From: JAQIBY01 sp046546095
GTDB lineage: Bacteria > Bacteroidota > Bacteroidia > Bacteroidales > ML635J-15
Reading direction: 5' to 3'
NCBI GenBank assembly: GCA_046546095.1
Contig: JBKGYK010000029.1
Coordinates: forward strand, 1-34,600
DNA length: 34,600 nt
Shown piece by piece: positions 16,174-24,761 of this stretch (positions within the stretch are counted from its first letter, which is position 1; each line of letters starts with the position of its first letter). The notes under the pieces are model-generated. The model had not been told where the DNA came from. It worked only from the letters and a program-made list of their open reading frames with translations, and did not search any database. The position numbers were made by a program, and so were the translations under genes.

Positions 16174-18219
16174 ATGAAAAAACTGATTTTATTAATGATT
16201 GCACTTTCAGTTGTTGTGCTGTCGTGTACTACAAAAGAATCCAAAAAAGCAGAAATGGAAAAAAAATCACCAATTAGCGAAAATATTGTCAATCAGGTCA
16301 GTGATTCGCTGAAAAAAGTCCATCCCGGAATGGATGCCCTGCGCATTGAAAAAGGGGTGAGGCAGACAGCTACCCTCTGGCGTGACAGTGACGGCGATGA
16401 AAAGATATTCAGAACCTTTGTGGCTGAAGCTTTCATCGACAATGCCGAAGAAAGAAGTATGGCTCTGCAAAAGCTGCAGCGCAATTATGAAATTCTCAAT
16501 GGCTATTTTCACCGCATTGCCGTGGATTTGCAGGAACCGCTTCATCTGGATATGGGCGAACTGCATGAGCTGGATTACCATTTTGGCAGCTACGATGCAT
16601 CTTCTCACTTGCAGGAAGACATGTACTCCAATAAACTGGCCTTTTTTGTTGTCCTGAACTTTCCTGCATACAGCCTGGAGGAAAAAATGGAGCTTGGCGA
16701 CGAGTGGTCACGCGAAGACTGGGCCGCTGCACGTGCCGGCGATAAATTCGATTCCCGCATTCCGGCAGAGCTGCTTCAGGCCATTGCCAAATCCACCACC
16801 GAATCGGATACCTATATTTCCGAATACAATATTTTCATGGGCTACCTGCTCAACCAGAAAGGCGAAAAACTCTTTCCCGAAGATCTTAAACTTATTTCCC
16901 ACTGGGGCCTTCGCGATGAGCTCAAATCACATTACGGCGAAAAAACCCGGGAAGCTCAGGAAATGATTTACCAGGTAATGTTGCGCATCATTTCTCAGGA
17001 AATACCTCAGCAGGTCATCAATTCCGGCGATTACGAATGGAATCCCTATGATAATGTTTTGTACAAAGATGGCAAAGAAGTGGAGTTTGAAAAAGAACCT
17101 TATACCCGTTACAAACATTTGCTCAGCAATTTCAAAGCCATGAAAGCCGTGGATCCATACACGCCACTGTATCCGACATACATCGAAAGGGCTTTTTCAC
17201 AAAATATGGAAGTCACTCAGCCTGAAGTGGAGCAGTTGTTCCGCGAGTTCATCAGCTCTGAAACAGTGAAAGATGTGGCAGCCCTCATTTCTGAGCGACT
17301 TGGCCGTGACCTGGCCCCTTACGACATTTGGTACGATGGATTTAAAGCCCGTACCGGGGTTTCTCAGGATGATCTGGACGTCATTACCGAAGAGCGATTT
17401 CCCAATCCTGATGCTTTCAACGAAGCACTTCCCGGCTTTCTCAAACAACTGGGATGGGAGGATGCAAAAGCAGAATCCATTGCCTCAAAAATTGTGGTTG
17501 AACCTGCCCGCGGAGCCGGTCATGCCTGGGGTGCCGAAATGCGCAATGATGTGTCTCACCTGCGTACCCGCATTCCGGAAAGCGGCATGAAATACAAGGG
17601 GTACAATATTGCCGTCCATGAATTTGGTCACAATGTGGAACAAACCATAAGCCTGCATGATGTAGATCACTATTTCATGCGTGGTGTGCCCAATACCGCG
17701 TTCACTGAGGCCGTGGCTTTTATGTTCCAGGCCCGCGACCTTGACCTGCTGGGCATGAGCAGCGACAACCCCAAAGCCGAAGCCCTGGCAACCCTCGATA
17801 ATTTCTGGTCTGCCTACGAAATTATGGGCGTTTCCATCGTGGACATGGAGGTCTGGAAATGGCTGTATGAAAACCCCGAAGCTACACCCGAAGAGCTTGC
17901 CATTGCCGTGCAGGATATTGCCATGGAGGTATGGAACCAGTATTACGCCGATGTTTTTGGCGTGGCGGATTCACCAATCCTGAGCATCTATTCCCACATG
18001 ATTGATGCGCCGCTGTATCTTGCCAATTACCCGCTGGGTCACCTCATCGAATTCCAAATGGAAGAATACATGAAAGACAAAGAGTTTTCAGAGGTTCTTA
18101 GCAGCGCACTCACCCGGGGACGTCTGATTCCCCAGATGTGGATGAAAAAAGCTGTCGGCGAAGAACTGTCCGGAGAGCCACTGCTTAAAGCCACAGATCA
18201 GGCACTTGAGGAGCTGTAA
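16174..18219 (+). CDS. Zinc metallopeptidase lipoprotein (M3-like gluzincin)
   Basis: A 681-residue protein. Signal peptide II: MKKLILLMIALSVVVLSC with Cys18 as the lipidated residue, then a Lys/Glu-rich tether. The protein is mostly helical, as in oligopeptidase-type enzymes. The zinc site is VHEFGHNVEQ, with HEFGH at 482-486, and a downstream Glu512 in FTEAVAFMFQ that fits the third ligand. The spacing of ~26 residues and the following helical region resemble peptidase families M3 and M2. The gluzincin signature is clear; the exact family is inferred. It probably cleaves peptides in the periplasm or at the cell surface. It is divergent from the AAA ATPase gene, with a 183-bp gap beyond the operator sites, and ends in a terminator. 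Confidence 0.85.
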   Translation: MKKLILLMIALSVVVLSCTTKESKKAEMEKKSPISENIVNQVSDSLKKVHPGMDALRIEKGVRQTATLWRDSDGDEKIFRTFVAEAFIDNAEERSMALQKLQRNYEILNGYFHRIAVDLQEPLHLDMGELHELDYHFGSYDASSHLQEDMYSNKLAFFVVLNFPAYSLEEKMELGDEWSREDWAAARAGDKFDSRIPAELLQAIAKSTTESDTYISEYNIFMGYLLNQKGEKLFPEDLKLISHWGLRDELKSHYGEKTREAQEMIYQVMLRIISQEIPQQVINSGDYEWNPYDNVLYKDGKEVEFEKEPYTRYKHLLSNFKAMKAVDPYTPLYPTYIERAFSQNMEVTQPEVEQLFREFISSETVKDVAALISERLGRDLAPYDIWYDGFKARTGVSQDDLDVITEERFPNPDAFNEALPGFLKQLGWEDAKAESIASKIVVEPARGAGHAWGAEMRNDVSHLRTRIPESGMKYKGYNIAVHEFGHNVEQTISLHDVDHYFMRGVPNTAFTEAVAFMFQARDLDLLGMSSDNPKAEALATLDNFWSAYEIMGVSIVDMEVWKWLYENPEATPEELAIAVQDIAMEVWNQYYADVFGVADSPILSIYSHMIDAPLYLANYPLGHLIEFQMEEYMKDKEFSEVLSSALTRGRLIPQMWMKKAVGEELSGEPLLKATDQALEEL

Positions 18220-18237
18220 ACAGCATTTATGAACGAG

Positions 18238-18274
18238 AAAAGACTCCCGGGCTGTTTGCTTAGGGAGTTTTTTT
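18238..18274 (+). terminator. Rho-independent terminator
   Basis: AAAAGACTCCC pairs with GGGAGTTTTT around a 14-base loop and is followed by a T-run. It lies 18 bp after the metallopeptidase gene. Confidence 0.78.
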
Positions 18275-18287
18275 ATGGGATTGCTTT

Positions 18288-18436
18288 GGGCGCCTTATCT
18301 GCCTCCGGCTTCTATCTCAGCAACCGCGGCATGGGTTTCACTGCTCTGGCTATGATCCTCCTTCGTCGGCTATGCCAGAGCAGCTCAGCCTGCATGCCGC
18401 AACTGCTGAGGATATTCTTGCCTGCGGGCAGGGCGC
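18288..18436. repeat. Long imperfect palindromic element
   Basis: The core is a perfect 10-bp pair, CTGCTCTGGC (18341-18350) and GCCAGAGCAG (18374-18383). Outside it TCAGCAACCGCGGCATG (18317 on) pairs with CATGCCGCAACTGCTGA (ending 18409), and GGGCGCC with GGGCAGGGCGC at the outer ends. The whole unit is ~150 bp between a terminator and the symporter gene. An open frame runs through it but has no coding character. Confidence 0.65.
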
Positions 18437-18479
18437 AATAATCTACACGTAAATTAATCCAGCAGCCAAAAAAGGTGTT

Positions 18480-19904
18480 TTATCCCTCCGGATATTTCTT
18501 CTTATGTCGCCGTAATCCAATGAGCAGGGCAATACCGGCCACGATGGTTGCAGGGATGAATGCCATTTTAAGTACGCTGTCATTGCCGGTTGCGAAACCA
18601 TACACAAAGAGTATAAGGATAACCAGTGTCCCGCTGGTAAGGGAAGCAAAAGCTGCAAATTTATATTTGTAAACATCTTTTTTGATTAAAGCGAGCAGAG
18701 TGATGGGCGTGAAAATAATGTTCATGGTAATTCCTGCAACAAAAAGGTTGACAATATCGGCAAAGAACAGGGCCATGATTAAGGCCAGAGCACCAAAAAT
18801 AAATACCGCAAATCGCATGTACCGGAAACTTTTGGCTTTGGATATGCCGTCTTTTTTCCAGCTCACAAAATCCCGTACAGCTGTCATGGCGACAATATTA
18901 AGAAATGAGTCAGCTGATGACATCAGGGCAGCCAGAAGACCGACCACAGCAAAGCCCAGCAAAACCGGAGCTGTGTGATTGGCAAGGAACAAAAACGTGG
19001 CGGCATCGGGGTCAGCATTGGCGCCAAAATCCACTCGTAATGCCATGCCTACCAGCGGAAAAATGATATAGAAAGGCAGCATGGAAATGCCACAAATCCA
19101 GGCAGTACGGCGGGCTGTACCTGCTGATTTTGCTGCCAGAGTGCGCTGCCAGATATCCATGCGTGTAAGCACCGAGGGAGCCAATAGCAGAGGTAAACCC
19201 AAAAGAAACACAAGTCCCTCGGAAGTACCATTGAGCATGGAGGGATCAAGGGTTTTTAAGCTTTCGAAATTGTTGGTGTCCTTCAGAATTCCGGGGATGA
19301 AAATGGCCGCAATCATAAAGACAATCACCACAAACTGTATGCTGTCGGTGATGATGACCCCTGATAAACCGGCCAGAGCTGTGTAGGTGATAACCAGTAT
19401 GAAGGAAATGCCGGCTGCCAGCGGATAGCCTACACTGAACGCGTGATGAAGCAAGCTGGCCATTCCTACAAACTGTGCGGCTGTGAGAAAGAAAAATATA
19501 AGAATATTGATCCCGCTCACCATGCCACTAAAACTGCGGGGAAAGCTCGAGGACCTGTGTTTTTTCAGGTAGCGCCGGTTTAGAAATTCTGCAAATGAAA
19601 AAATCTTGTTTTCTGCACCAAAATCCCGGATTTTTCCTGCAAAAAAATACAGTATGAAAAAACCCAGAACATAGGCCAGTCCAATGGCAACGGCTGCAAA
19701 TCCCGAGGTGTAGCCCAGCGCAATCAGACCCATACATACCCCGCCTCCCACAAAAGTGGCCAGGGTAGTGAAAACCAGGGGAAGGGTACGGGTATTGCGG
19801 TTATTGATCAGGTAGCCGTCAATATCTTTGTGACTGACATGCCTGACAGTAAAGTACAAGATGACAAGTACATAAACAACAATCCAAAACAAGTACCAAT
19901 TCAT
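18480..19904 (-). CDS. Sodium:solute symporter family protein
   Basis: A 474-residue inner-membrane protein with about 13 hydrophobic segments and the solute:sodium symporter fold. Family markers are the TTLATFVGGGVCMG segment in TM2, TALAGLSGVIITDSIQ near residue 190, and the SSF signature GLLAALMSSADSFLNIVA near residue 325. It would couple Na+ entry to uptake of an organic solute; the substrate cannot be read from the sequence. It is 81 bp downstream of miaA on the same strand; co-transcription is possible but not shown. It ends with a basic cytoplasmic tail (RRHKKKYPEG). Confidence 0.92.
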   Translation of the reverse strand: MNWYLFWIVVYVLVILYFTVRHVSHKDIDGYLINNRNTRTLPLVFTTLATFVGGGVCMGLIALGYTSGFAAVAIGLAYVLGFFILYFFAGKIRDFGAENKIFSFAEFLNRRYLKKHRSSSFPRSFSGMVSGINILIFFFLTAAQFVGMASLLHHAFSVGYPLAAGISFILVITYTALAGLSGVIITDSIQFVVIVFMIAAIFIPGILKDTNNFESLKTLDPSMLNGTSEGLVFLLGLPLLLAPSVLTRMDIWQRTLAAKSAGTARRTAWICGISMLPFYIIFPLVGMALRVDFGANADPDAATFLFLANHTAPVLLGFAVVGLLAALMSSADSFLNIVAMTAVRDFVSWKKDGISKAKSFRYMRFAVFIFGALALIMALFFADIVNLFVAGITMNIIFTPITLLALIKKDVYKYKFAAFASLTSGTLVILILFVYGFATGNDSVLKMAFIPATIVAGIALLIGLRRHKKKYPEG

Positions 19905-19985
19905 ATCGTGTATTTTGCTGACGAAGATAAAACTTTTTGCTCTACCCTGTATCTGTGAATCCCGGACTGTCCGGATTTTTCAAAC

Positions 19986-20930
19986 TTACAGACCGGAATT
20001 TTGTATTTTTTCCAGCATGTAGTGCATTTTTTGCTCCCTGCTGAGATTGAAATCTATCCAGTGTATGTGATGTCCGTCTTTTTCCATTTTCCTGAAAAAT
20101 GTCATCTGCCGCTTGGAAAACTGATGTATGGCCGTGTTTAGACTGCTCACCATCTCATCATATGTGAGTTCTCCGCTCAGATACATGCCCAGGAACTTGT
20201 ATTCCAGTCCGTAGTATATCATATCCTCTATGCTTAGTCCCCGGGCGTGAAGTTCTTTTGCTTCTTCAATAAGACCTTCTTTTAGCCTGGTATGTAGTCG
20301 CTCGGTAATCCTGCGCCTGCGGTCTTCCCTGCTGATGTCTATGCCAAAAATAATTGGCCTGACTTCCGGGAAATCCGTTTCAATCTGCGGATTTTCTGCC
20401 GTATATTTTGCGATTTCTATGGCCCTGATGGCGCGTTTTTTTGTGTCCGTATCAGATGCATTGTGCAGGGATTTGTATGATGCAAGAATCTCAGCCAGTT
20501 CATCCAGCGACTTGGTTTGCAGTTTCTCACGTAGCGCCTCGTCTGTGGGGACCTGCACAAGCTTGTATCCTTTCAGCACAGCATCGATATACATGCCGGT
20601 GCCTCCGCAAAGTATCGGAATTTTTCCGGCATCCCGGAATTGTGAAAAAACATCTGCAAAATCCTTCTGATATTCAAACAAATTGTATTTTTCACCGGCT
20701 TCTGCTATGTCAATCAGGTAATAAGGAATGGTACTTCCTTTATATTCAAACTCTTCCAGATCTTTGCCGGTACCTATATCCATGCCCTTGTATACCTGCC
20801 GGCTGTCTGCGGAAATAATGCCTGTATCCAGTTCGTATGCCAGCCCGGCAGCCAGCCCGGTTTTTCCCGAAGCTGTTGGACCAAGCAAAACAATCAGATT
20901 GACCTTTGTGTTAATTTGCTTAGAATGCAT
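19986..20930 (-). CDS. miaA: tRNA dimethylallyltransferase
   Basis: A 314-residue cytosolic enzyme that transfers a dimethylallyl group to N6 of A37 in tRNAs reading UNN codons. Visible motifs are the P-loop LLGPTASGKT at residues 11-20, ISADSRQVYKGMDIGTGK with the tRNA/DMAPP-binding DSRQ, the CGGTGMYIDAVLKG block, and the late TAIHQFSKRQMTFFR region. Length matches the family. The open frame extends 40 residues upstream, but MHSKQINTKVNLIVLLGP at 20930 gives the standard N-terminus; the longer form would overlap the divergent gene's start at 21006. It shares the 75-bp intergenic region with that gene. Confidence 0.96.
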   Translation of the reverse strand: MHSKQINTKVNLIVLLGPTASGKTGLAAGLAYELDTGIISADSRQVYKGMDIGTGKDLEEFEYKGSTIPYYLIDIAEAGEKYNLFEYQKDFADVFSQFRDAGKIPILCGGTGMYIDAVLKGYKLVQVPTDEALREKLQTKSLDELAEILASYKSLHNASDTDTKKRAIRAIEIAKYTAENPQIETDFPEVRPIIFGIDISREDRRRRITERLHTRLKEGLIEEAKELHARGLSIEDMIYYGLEYKFLGMYLSGELTYDEMVSSLNTAIHQFSKRQMTFFRKMEKDGHHIHWIDFNLSREQKMHYMLEKIQNSGL

Positions 20931-20988
20931 GTTAACAAAAATAATGGAAAAATTTCTCATCTCCCCATGATGGAGCCAATGTTTTGTG

Positions 20989-20996
20989 TAATTTTG
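20989..20996 (+). promoter_or_regulatory. TAnnTTTG -7 element
   Basis: TAATTTTG matches the Bacteroidota -7 consensus exactly and lies 9 bp before the ATG at 21006. No good -33 element is visible 19-21 bp upstream, and the implied leader would be nearly absent, so the assignment is tentative. Confidence 0.3.
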
Positions 20997-21005
20997 TGAG
21001 CTACC

Positions 21006-21590
21006 ATGGCAAATGCTGATATAAACAAAAGACTGGAAACACTGGGACAAATGATTGCTGCCCCTGCGAGCTTATGGAAAAAGCTGCACAAGAAACCTTT
21101 TTCCAGCAAAGATGTCCTGCGTGGCTTTTTTTATCCCGCTGTTGTAATATTCGGCATAGCCGAATTTGCTGGTATGTTGCTGTCTGCATATGTAACAGGC
21201 TCATTTGCTTACATACTTCTGTTTTCCCTCATGATCATGGCAGGTTTGCTCGTAGCCTATTTTTTGTCCGTGTGGGCCCTTAACTATCTGCTGAAATCCT
21301 ATGAAGTTAAGGCCGGGTCTGATATCGCTTATCAATTGCTGGCACTTCCGCTGGTGCTTGGTTATTTTCCCATCGCCATTACCGCTTTGTTCCGCTCAAT
21401 GTTTTTTCTGATTGTGTTATGCATTTATGCAATATATATATTTTGGCTGGGTACTCAGCAGTTACCAGGATTGGATAAGGAAAAAGCACCCTTGTTCGGC
21501 ATTTTGTCAATCATTTTTACCGTGGGAATTCATTTGCTGACATTTTTATTGATCATGACATTGCGTGAACCGCTGATGTCGCTGTTGTAA
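21006..21590 (+). CDS. Yip1-domain membrane protein
   Basis: A 194-residue protein. A short cytoplasmic N-terminus with amphipathic character (ETLGQMIAAPASLWKKLHKKP) is followed by five hydrophobic segments at about 41-62, 68-92, 105-125, 130-147 and 165-188. The order and spacing match the Yip1 (PF04893) fold; the 'MIAAPASLWKKL' opening is the usual start of bacterial members. The role of bacterial Yip1-like proteins is unknown. The gene is followed by smpB with 8 bp between stop and start, so the pair is probably co-transcribed. Confidence 0.82.
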   Translation: MANADINKRLETLGQMIAAPASLWKKLHKKPFSSKDVLRGFFYPAVVIFGIAEFAGMLLSAYVTGSFAYILLFSLMIMAGLLVAYFLSVWALNYLLKSYEVKAGSDIAYQLLALPLVLGYFPIAITALFRSMFFLIVLCIYAIYIFWLGTQQLPGLDKEKAPLFGILSIIFTVGIHLLTFLLIMTLREPLMSLL

Positions 21591-21598
21591 GGATTATT

Positions 21599-22054
21599 AT
21601 GGAACATAAAAGAGTCAGAGAATTTAAAAACAGGAAAGCAAGCTGGAAATATCAGCTTTCCGACTTTTTTGTTGCAGGAATTCAACTCAAGGGCACAGAA
21701 ATAAAATCCATCCGCGCCGGAAAAGTTAACTTTTCGGATGCCTATTGTATTGTAACTCCTGATAATGAAGTGTATATCAAAGGTCTGCACATTGCTGAAT
21801 ACAAGTACGGAAATCTTGAAAATCACGAACCAACCCGCACCCGGAAATTGCTGCTGGGTAAAAAAGAAATACGTAAAATTCGCAAGCATCTCAACGAAAA
21901 AGGATTCACCCTGATCCCTGTTTCACTTTTTATCAATGAACGTGGTTTGGCCAAGCTGGAAGTTGCCCTGGCACAGGGTAAAAAACTTCATGATAAGCGC
22001 AAGGATATCAAGGACAAGGATATGAAGCGTGATATGGACCGTATGAAGTTTTAG
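21599..22054 (+). CDS. smpB: SsrA-binding protein
   Basis: A 151-residue cytosolic protein that binds tmRNA and carries it to stalled ribosomes in trans-translation. Conserved blocks are the NRKASWKYQLSDFFVAGIQL start, the GTEIKSIRAGKVNFSDAYC core near residues 36-54, NHEPTRTRKLLL, the GFTLIPVSLFINERGLAKLE strand and the basic C-terminal tail (GKKLHDKRKDIKDKDMKRD), which inserts into the mRNA channel. Length is typical. It starts 8 bp after the Yip1-like gene. The tmRNA gene itself is not in the window. Confidence 0.97.
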   Translation: MEHKRVREFKNRKASWKYQLSDFFVAGIQLKGTEIKSIRAGKVNFSDAYCIVTPDNEVYIKGLHIAEYKYGNLENHEPTRTRKLLLGKKEIRKIRKHLNEKGFTLIPVSLFINERGLAKLEVALAQGKKLHDKRKDIKDKDMKRDMDRMKF

Positions 22055-22127
22055 CAACACATTCTGTATAGCCCCAGACAAAATTATCCAGAAGAAATGC
22101 CGGAAGGGTATCAGAAAATCAGTACAA

Positions 22128-22639
22128 TTATTCTTTTTTGTCAATGCTTCTCCACTCATCCCGGTGTGTAGAGCCAGTGAGTTTATATCGAAGGCCGGAA
22201 TTCAGGATTTGCACCTGCCAGAACGCATGACCGCCCCATTTTTTAGTACTGTACTCATTATGTAAAAAGGCCAGCACGAAAAATGGAAAGGTTTCCAGGT
22301 ACAGACCTTTATGCAGGTGGATGTTCATGCTTATACCGGCAGGGAATAAGGGTCCGGATTTGTCGGTGTTTTCCCTGAACACGTGAATGGCTCCCAGCCC
22401 TGCGCGGCCTTAAACCAGATTCTGTCTTCCCATAAATTCATTCGGTAACTGCCTGACAGGAGCAGGCTCAGCTGGTTTGTGCCGAGCTCATAGTTTCTGT
22501 CATTCATGGCAAAAGTCTGATGCCGCTTGCTTTCCATTTCAAACCCGGGCTTTAGCTTTTTTTGTTTGCTGTTCATAGGAGAAATGCACTTTGAGTCAGA
22601 GGGAGTTCCACGCGTCAAGGGCAAGGGTGTAAGACGCAT
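22128..22639 (-). pseudogene. Frameshifted remnant, probably an outer-membrane beta-barrel protein
   Basis: Two minus-strand frames abut: 22639-22331 and 22382-22128. The first holds the segment SYRMNLWEDRIWFKAAQGWEP and the second HVFRENTDKSGPLFPAG, then NIHLHKGLYLETFPFFVLA. Joined by a one-base shift near 22385 they make a continuous sequence of alternating aromatic/polar strands ending in QILNSGLRYKL, typical of a beta-barrel C-terminus. Around 22600 another frame carries NASYTLALDAWNSL followed by a stop, suggesting a second lesion further upstream in the gene. No signal peptide or complete N-terminus can be found. A sequencing error at one site cannot be excluded. The family is not identified. 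Confidence 0.5.
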
Positions 22640-22723
22640 TAAACCGCAAGCAGGAATCCGTATCCTGAGCTGATATGCCTGTATGCATACCCATCAGCGC
22701 AAAACGCAGGAGCAGATAAGGTA

Positions 22724-23437
22724 TCAGAAGTTGGGCTTGTGTTCGTATTTCTTGTAAAATTCAACGATAATGTCTACAGCCTCTTCCGCGGTATCAACAA
22801 TATGGAAAATGTCCATATCGGTAGGGGAGATGTTTTTTTCCTGCTCCAGAACACGGGCTTCAACCCATTTTATCATATCAGACCAGTATTCTTTTCCAAT
22901 CAGAATAATAGGGAAACGGCCAATTTTCTTAGTCTGAATCAGGGTGATGGCTTCAAACAATTCATCGAATGTGCCAAACCCTCCCGGCAGGACAATAAAG
23001 CCCTGGCTGTATTTCATAAACATAACTTTGCGCACAAAGAAATAATCAAACGTTACCAGTTTGTCCTGATCTATATAGCGATTGGCTTCCTGCTCAAACT
23101 CCAGTTTAATATTGCAGCCGATGGATTTGCCACCACTTTCACTGGCACCTTTGTTTGCTGCTTCCATAACGCCGGGGCCGCCACCGGTAATGACACCATA
23201 ACCGTGTTTGGTTAATAGTTTTCCTATAGATTCAGCCGTCTTGTAAAATGGATTGTCAGGTTTGGTGCGCGCACTTCCAAATACGCTGACACTTGGACCA
23301 ATCCTTGCAAGCTTTTCATAGCCTTCCACAAATTCCGACATGATTTTAAATATCGCCCAACTGTCGTTTGATTTAATCTCTACCCAGTCTTTTTCCTCAA
23401 AGGATTCCCTGATAATTTTTTCTTCTTCACTCATCAT
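22724..23437 (-). CDS. LOG-family Rossmann-fold protein (TIGR00730)
   Basis: A 237-residue cytosolic protein. The family motifs are SVFGSART at about 51-57, GGGPGVMEAANKGA at 85-98 and LPGGFGTFDE at 150-159, with the conserved Arg in FFVRKVMF. These define the LOG group (often misnamed lysine decarboxylase), whose characterised members are phosphoribohydrolases acting on nucleotide monophosphates such as N6-modified AMP. The N-terminal extension before the Rossmann core and the insert FEQEANRYIDQDK fit the larger COG1611 subgroup. Two adjacent ATG codons make the start uncertain by one residue. It lies 121 bp downstream of hydE on the same strand. miaA nearby makes isopentenyl-adenine in tRNA, so a link is imaginable but not shown. 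Confidence 0.9.
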   Translation of the reverse strand: MMSEEEKIIRESFEEKDWVEIKSNDSWAIFKIMSEFVEGYEKLARIGPSVSVFGSARTKPDNPFYKTAESIGKLLTKHGYGVITGGGPGVMEAANKGASESGGKSIGCNIKLEFEQEANRYIDQDKLVTFDYFFVRKVMFMKYSQGFIVLPGGFGTFDELFEAITLIQTKKIGRFPIILIGKEYWSDMIKWVEARVLEQEKNISPTDMDIFHIVDTAEEAVDIIVEFYKKYEHKPNF

Positions 23438-23558
23438 AAAAATATACTGAAATTTTGTTAAAAATGCAAAAAAATCATGTCATTACATATATCCTTTGTA
23501 ACTTTTTTTACAGATTTTACTGATTATCATCCTGATTAAAAGAAAAAGTATGCCCTGC

Positions 23559-24653
23559 TTATTTCTTAGCATCTCTTTTGCTGAAAAAATGCTTCGGATC
23601 ACCCCACTGTCCGTATCCGATTTTGTCACCTGTCATGCCAATTCTGACCTCCAGGCATGATGCGCAATCTGAAGCCTCTTCATCCGTACATGGTTTGTTT
23701 TCATACAGTTTGTAATTGTCCCGAAAACAGCCGGGAGTGATATTTGGCATGATGACGTTGGCTCCAACCATGATTGCCTTTTCTCTGCCAATGGGGTCTA
23801 TGGCCTGCATGGCAGTGGCTGCAGCAATGTTGATGTCTTTCATCATGATCCGTAAAACAGCAATCATACGCAATGTCAGGCGAAAGCGGTCGTTTAGGGG
23901 CATAAGCTTTTCCCTGTGCTCATACATAGGTGTGTGTTCATGTTCAATATACGGCCCCATACCACACATGTCAATATCCAGATCCCGCATAAAAATCAAA
24001 TCATCTGCCAGATGTTCCATATTTTGAAATGGTATCCCGATCATTACCCCTGTACCGGTTTGGTAACCCAGCTTCTGAAGCAGTCTGAGAGAATCCAGCC
24101 GGTTTTCAAAGCTGTGGGTTTCATCATCCGGATGCAGTTTGTGATACAGGGATTTTGTAGAACTTTCAATCCGCAAAAGATACCGGTGAGCTCCCGCTTC
24201 TTTCCAGTCCCTGAATACCGATTCACTTTGTTCTCCCAGTGATAATGTTATGCCGGGCGGTGTATCGCTCAGGTTCTTGATTTTTTTCAAAAGCTCTGTG
24301 ATTTTATCCGTGAACGCCTTGTTGCTGCGCTCACCTGCCTGAATTACTATGGATCCGTATTTATTATCAATGGCATATTTTGCTGCTTCCAGAACCTGTT
24401 CATCTGTGAGTTGATAACGTTCGGTTTCCTTATTGCCACGACGGATGCCACAGTAATAACAGTTCTTTGAACAAATGTTGGAGTATTCAATCAGCCCACG
24501 AAACCATGTGATTTTACCAAGGTATTCAGCCTTGATTTCTGCCGCTCTTTTAAAAAGTGCCTTTTCATCTTCACCTTGCAGTCCCAGCAGATATATGATT
24601 TCATCCCTGTTTGGGTCAGCCTTTTCCAGTATTCTCTCTAATTTTTTATTCAT
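23559..24653 (-). CDS. hydE: [FeFe]-hydrogenase maturation radical SAM protein HydE
   Basis: A 364-residue cytosolic enzyme. The radical SAM cluster motif is CSKNCYYC, Cys61, Cys65 and Cys68, preceded by RGLIEYSNI and followed by GIRRGN, which is the HydE pattern. The N-terminal helices (ALFKRAAEIKAEYLG) and the C-terminal block (MPNITPGCFRDNYKLYENKPC, then DCASC) with the optional second-cluster cysteines also fit HydE. HydE acts with HydF and HydG to build the 2Fe subcluster of the H-cluster. BioB and PylB are related but have different C-termini and neighbours. No hydF, hydG or hydrogenase structural gene is in the window. It is divergent from sucA, 108 bp apart. Confidence 0.9.
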   Translation of the reverse strand: MNKKLERILEKADPNRDEIIYLLGLQGEDEKALFKRAAEIKAEYLGKITWFRGLIEYSNICSKNCYYCGIRRGNKETERYQLTDEQVLEAAKYAIDNKYGSIVIQAGERSNKAFTDKITELLKKIKNLSDTPPGITLSLGEQSESVFRDWKEAGAHRYLLRIESSTKSLYHKLHPDDETHSFENRLDSLRLLQKLGYQTGTGVMIGIPFQNMEHLADDLIFMRDLDIDMCGMGPYIEHEHTPMYEHREKLMPLNDRFRLTLRMIAVLRIMMKDINIAAATAMQAIDPIGREKAIMVGANVIMPNITPGCFRDNYKLYENKPCTDEEASDCASCLEVRIGMTGDKIGYGQWGDPKHFFSKRDAKK

Positions 24654-24761
24654 TATTCAGTGTTAAAGAACAATTGCCGTTTATTTAAGCAGCTAATTTA
24701 GAAATTGTTCACCTGAAAAGCTGTATTTTTACAAAACATTTTTAAAAAGCCCTTGTTTTAG

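Noticed and set aside
18229..18441. 70-residue plus-strand open frame
   Set aside because: Runs through a terminator and the long palindrome; no coding character.
19960..19980. Hairpin ATCCCGGACTGTCCGGAT after miaA
   Set aside because: The T-run is on the plus strand, where no gene ends, and the stem has a bulge; it does not terminate miaA on the minus strand.
23439..23446. TATATTTT -7-like element upstream of the LOG-family gene
   Set aside because: It lies only one base from the start codon, so transcription would begin inside the gene.
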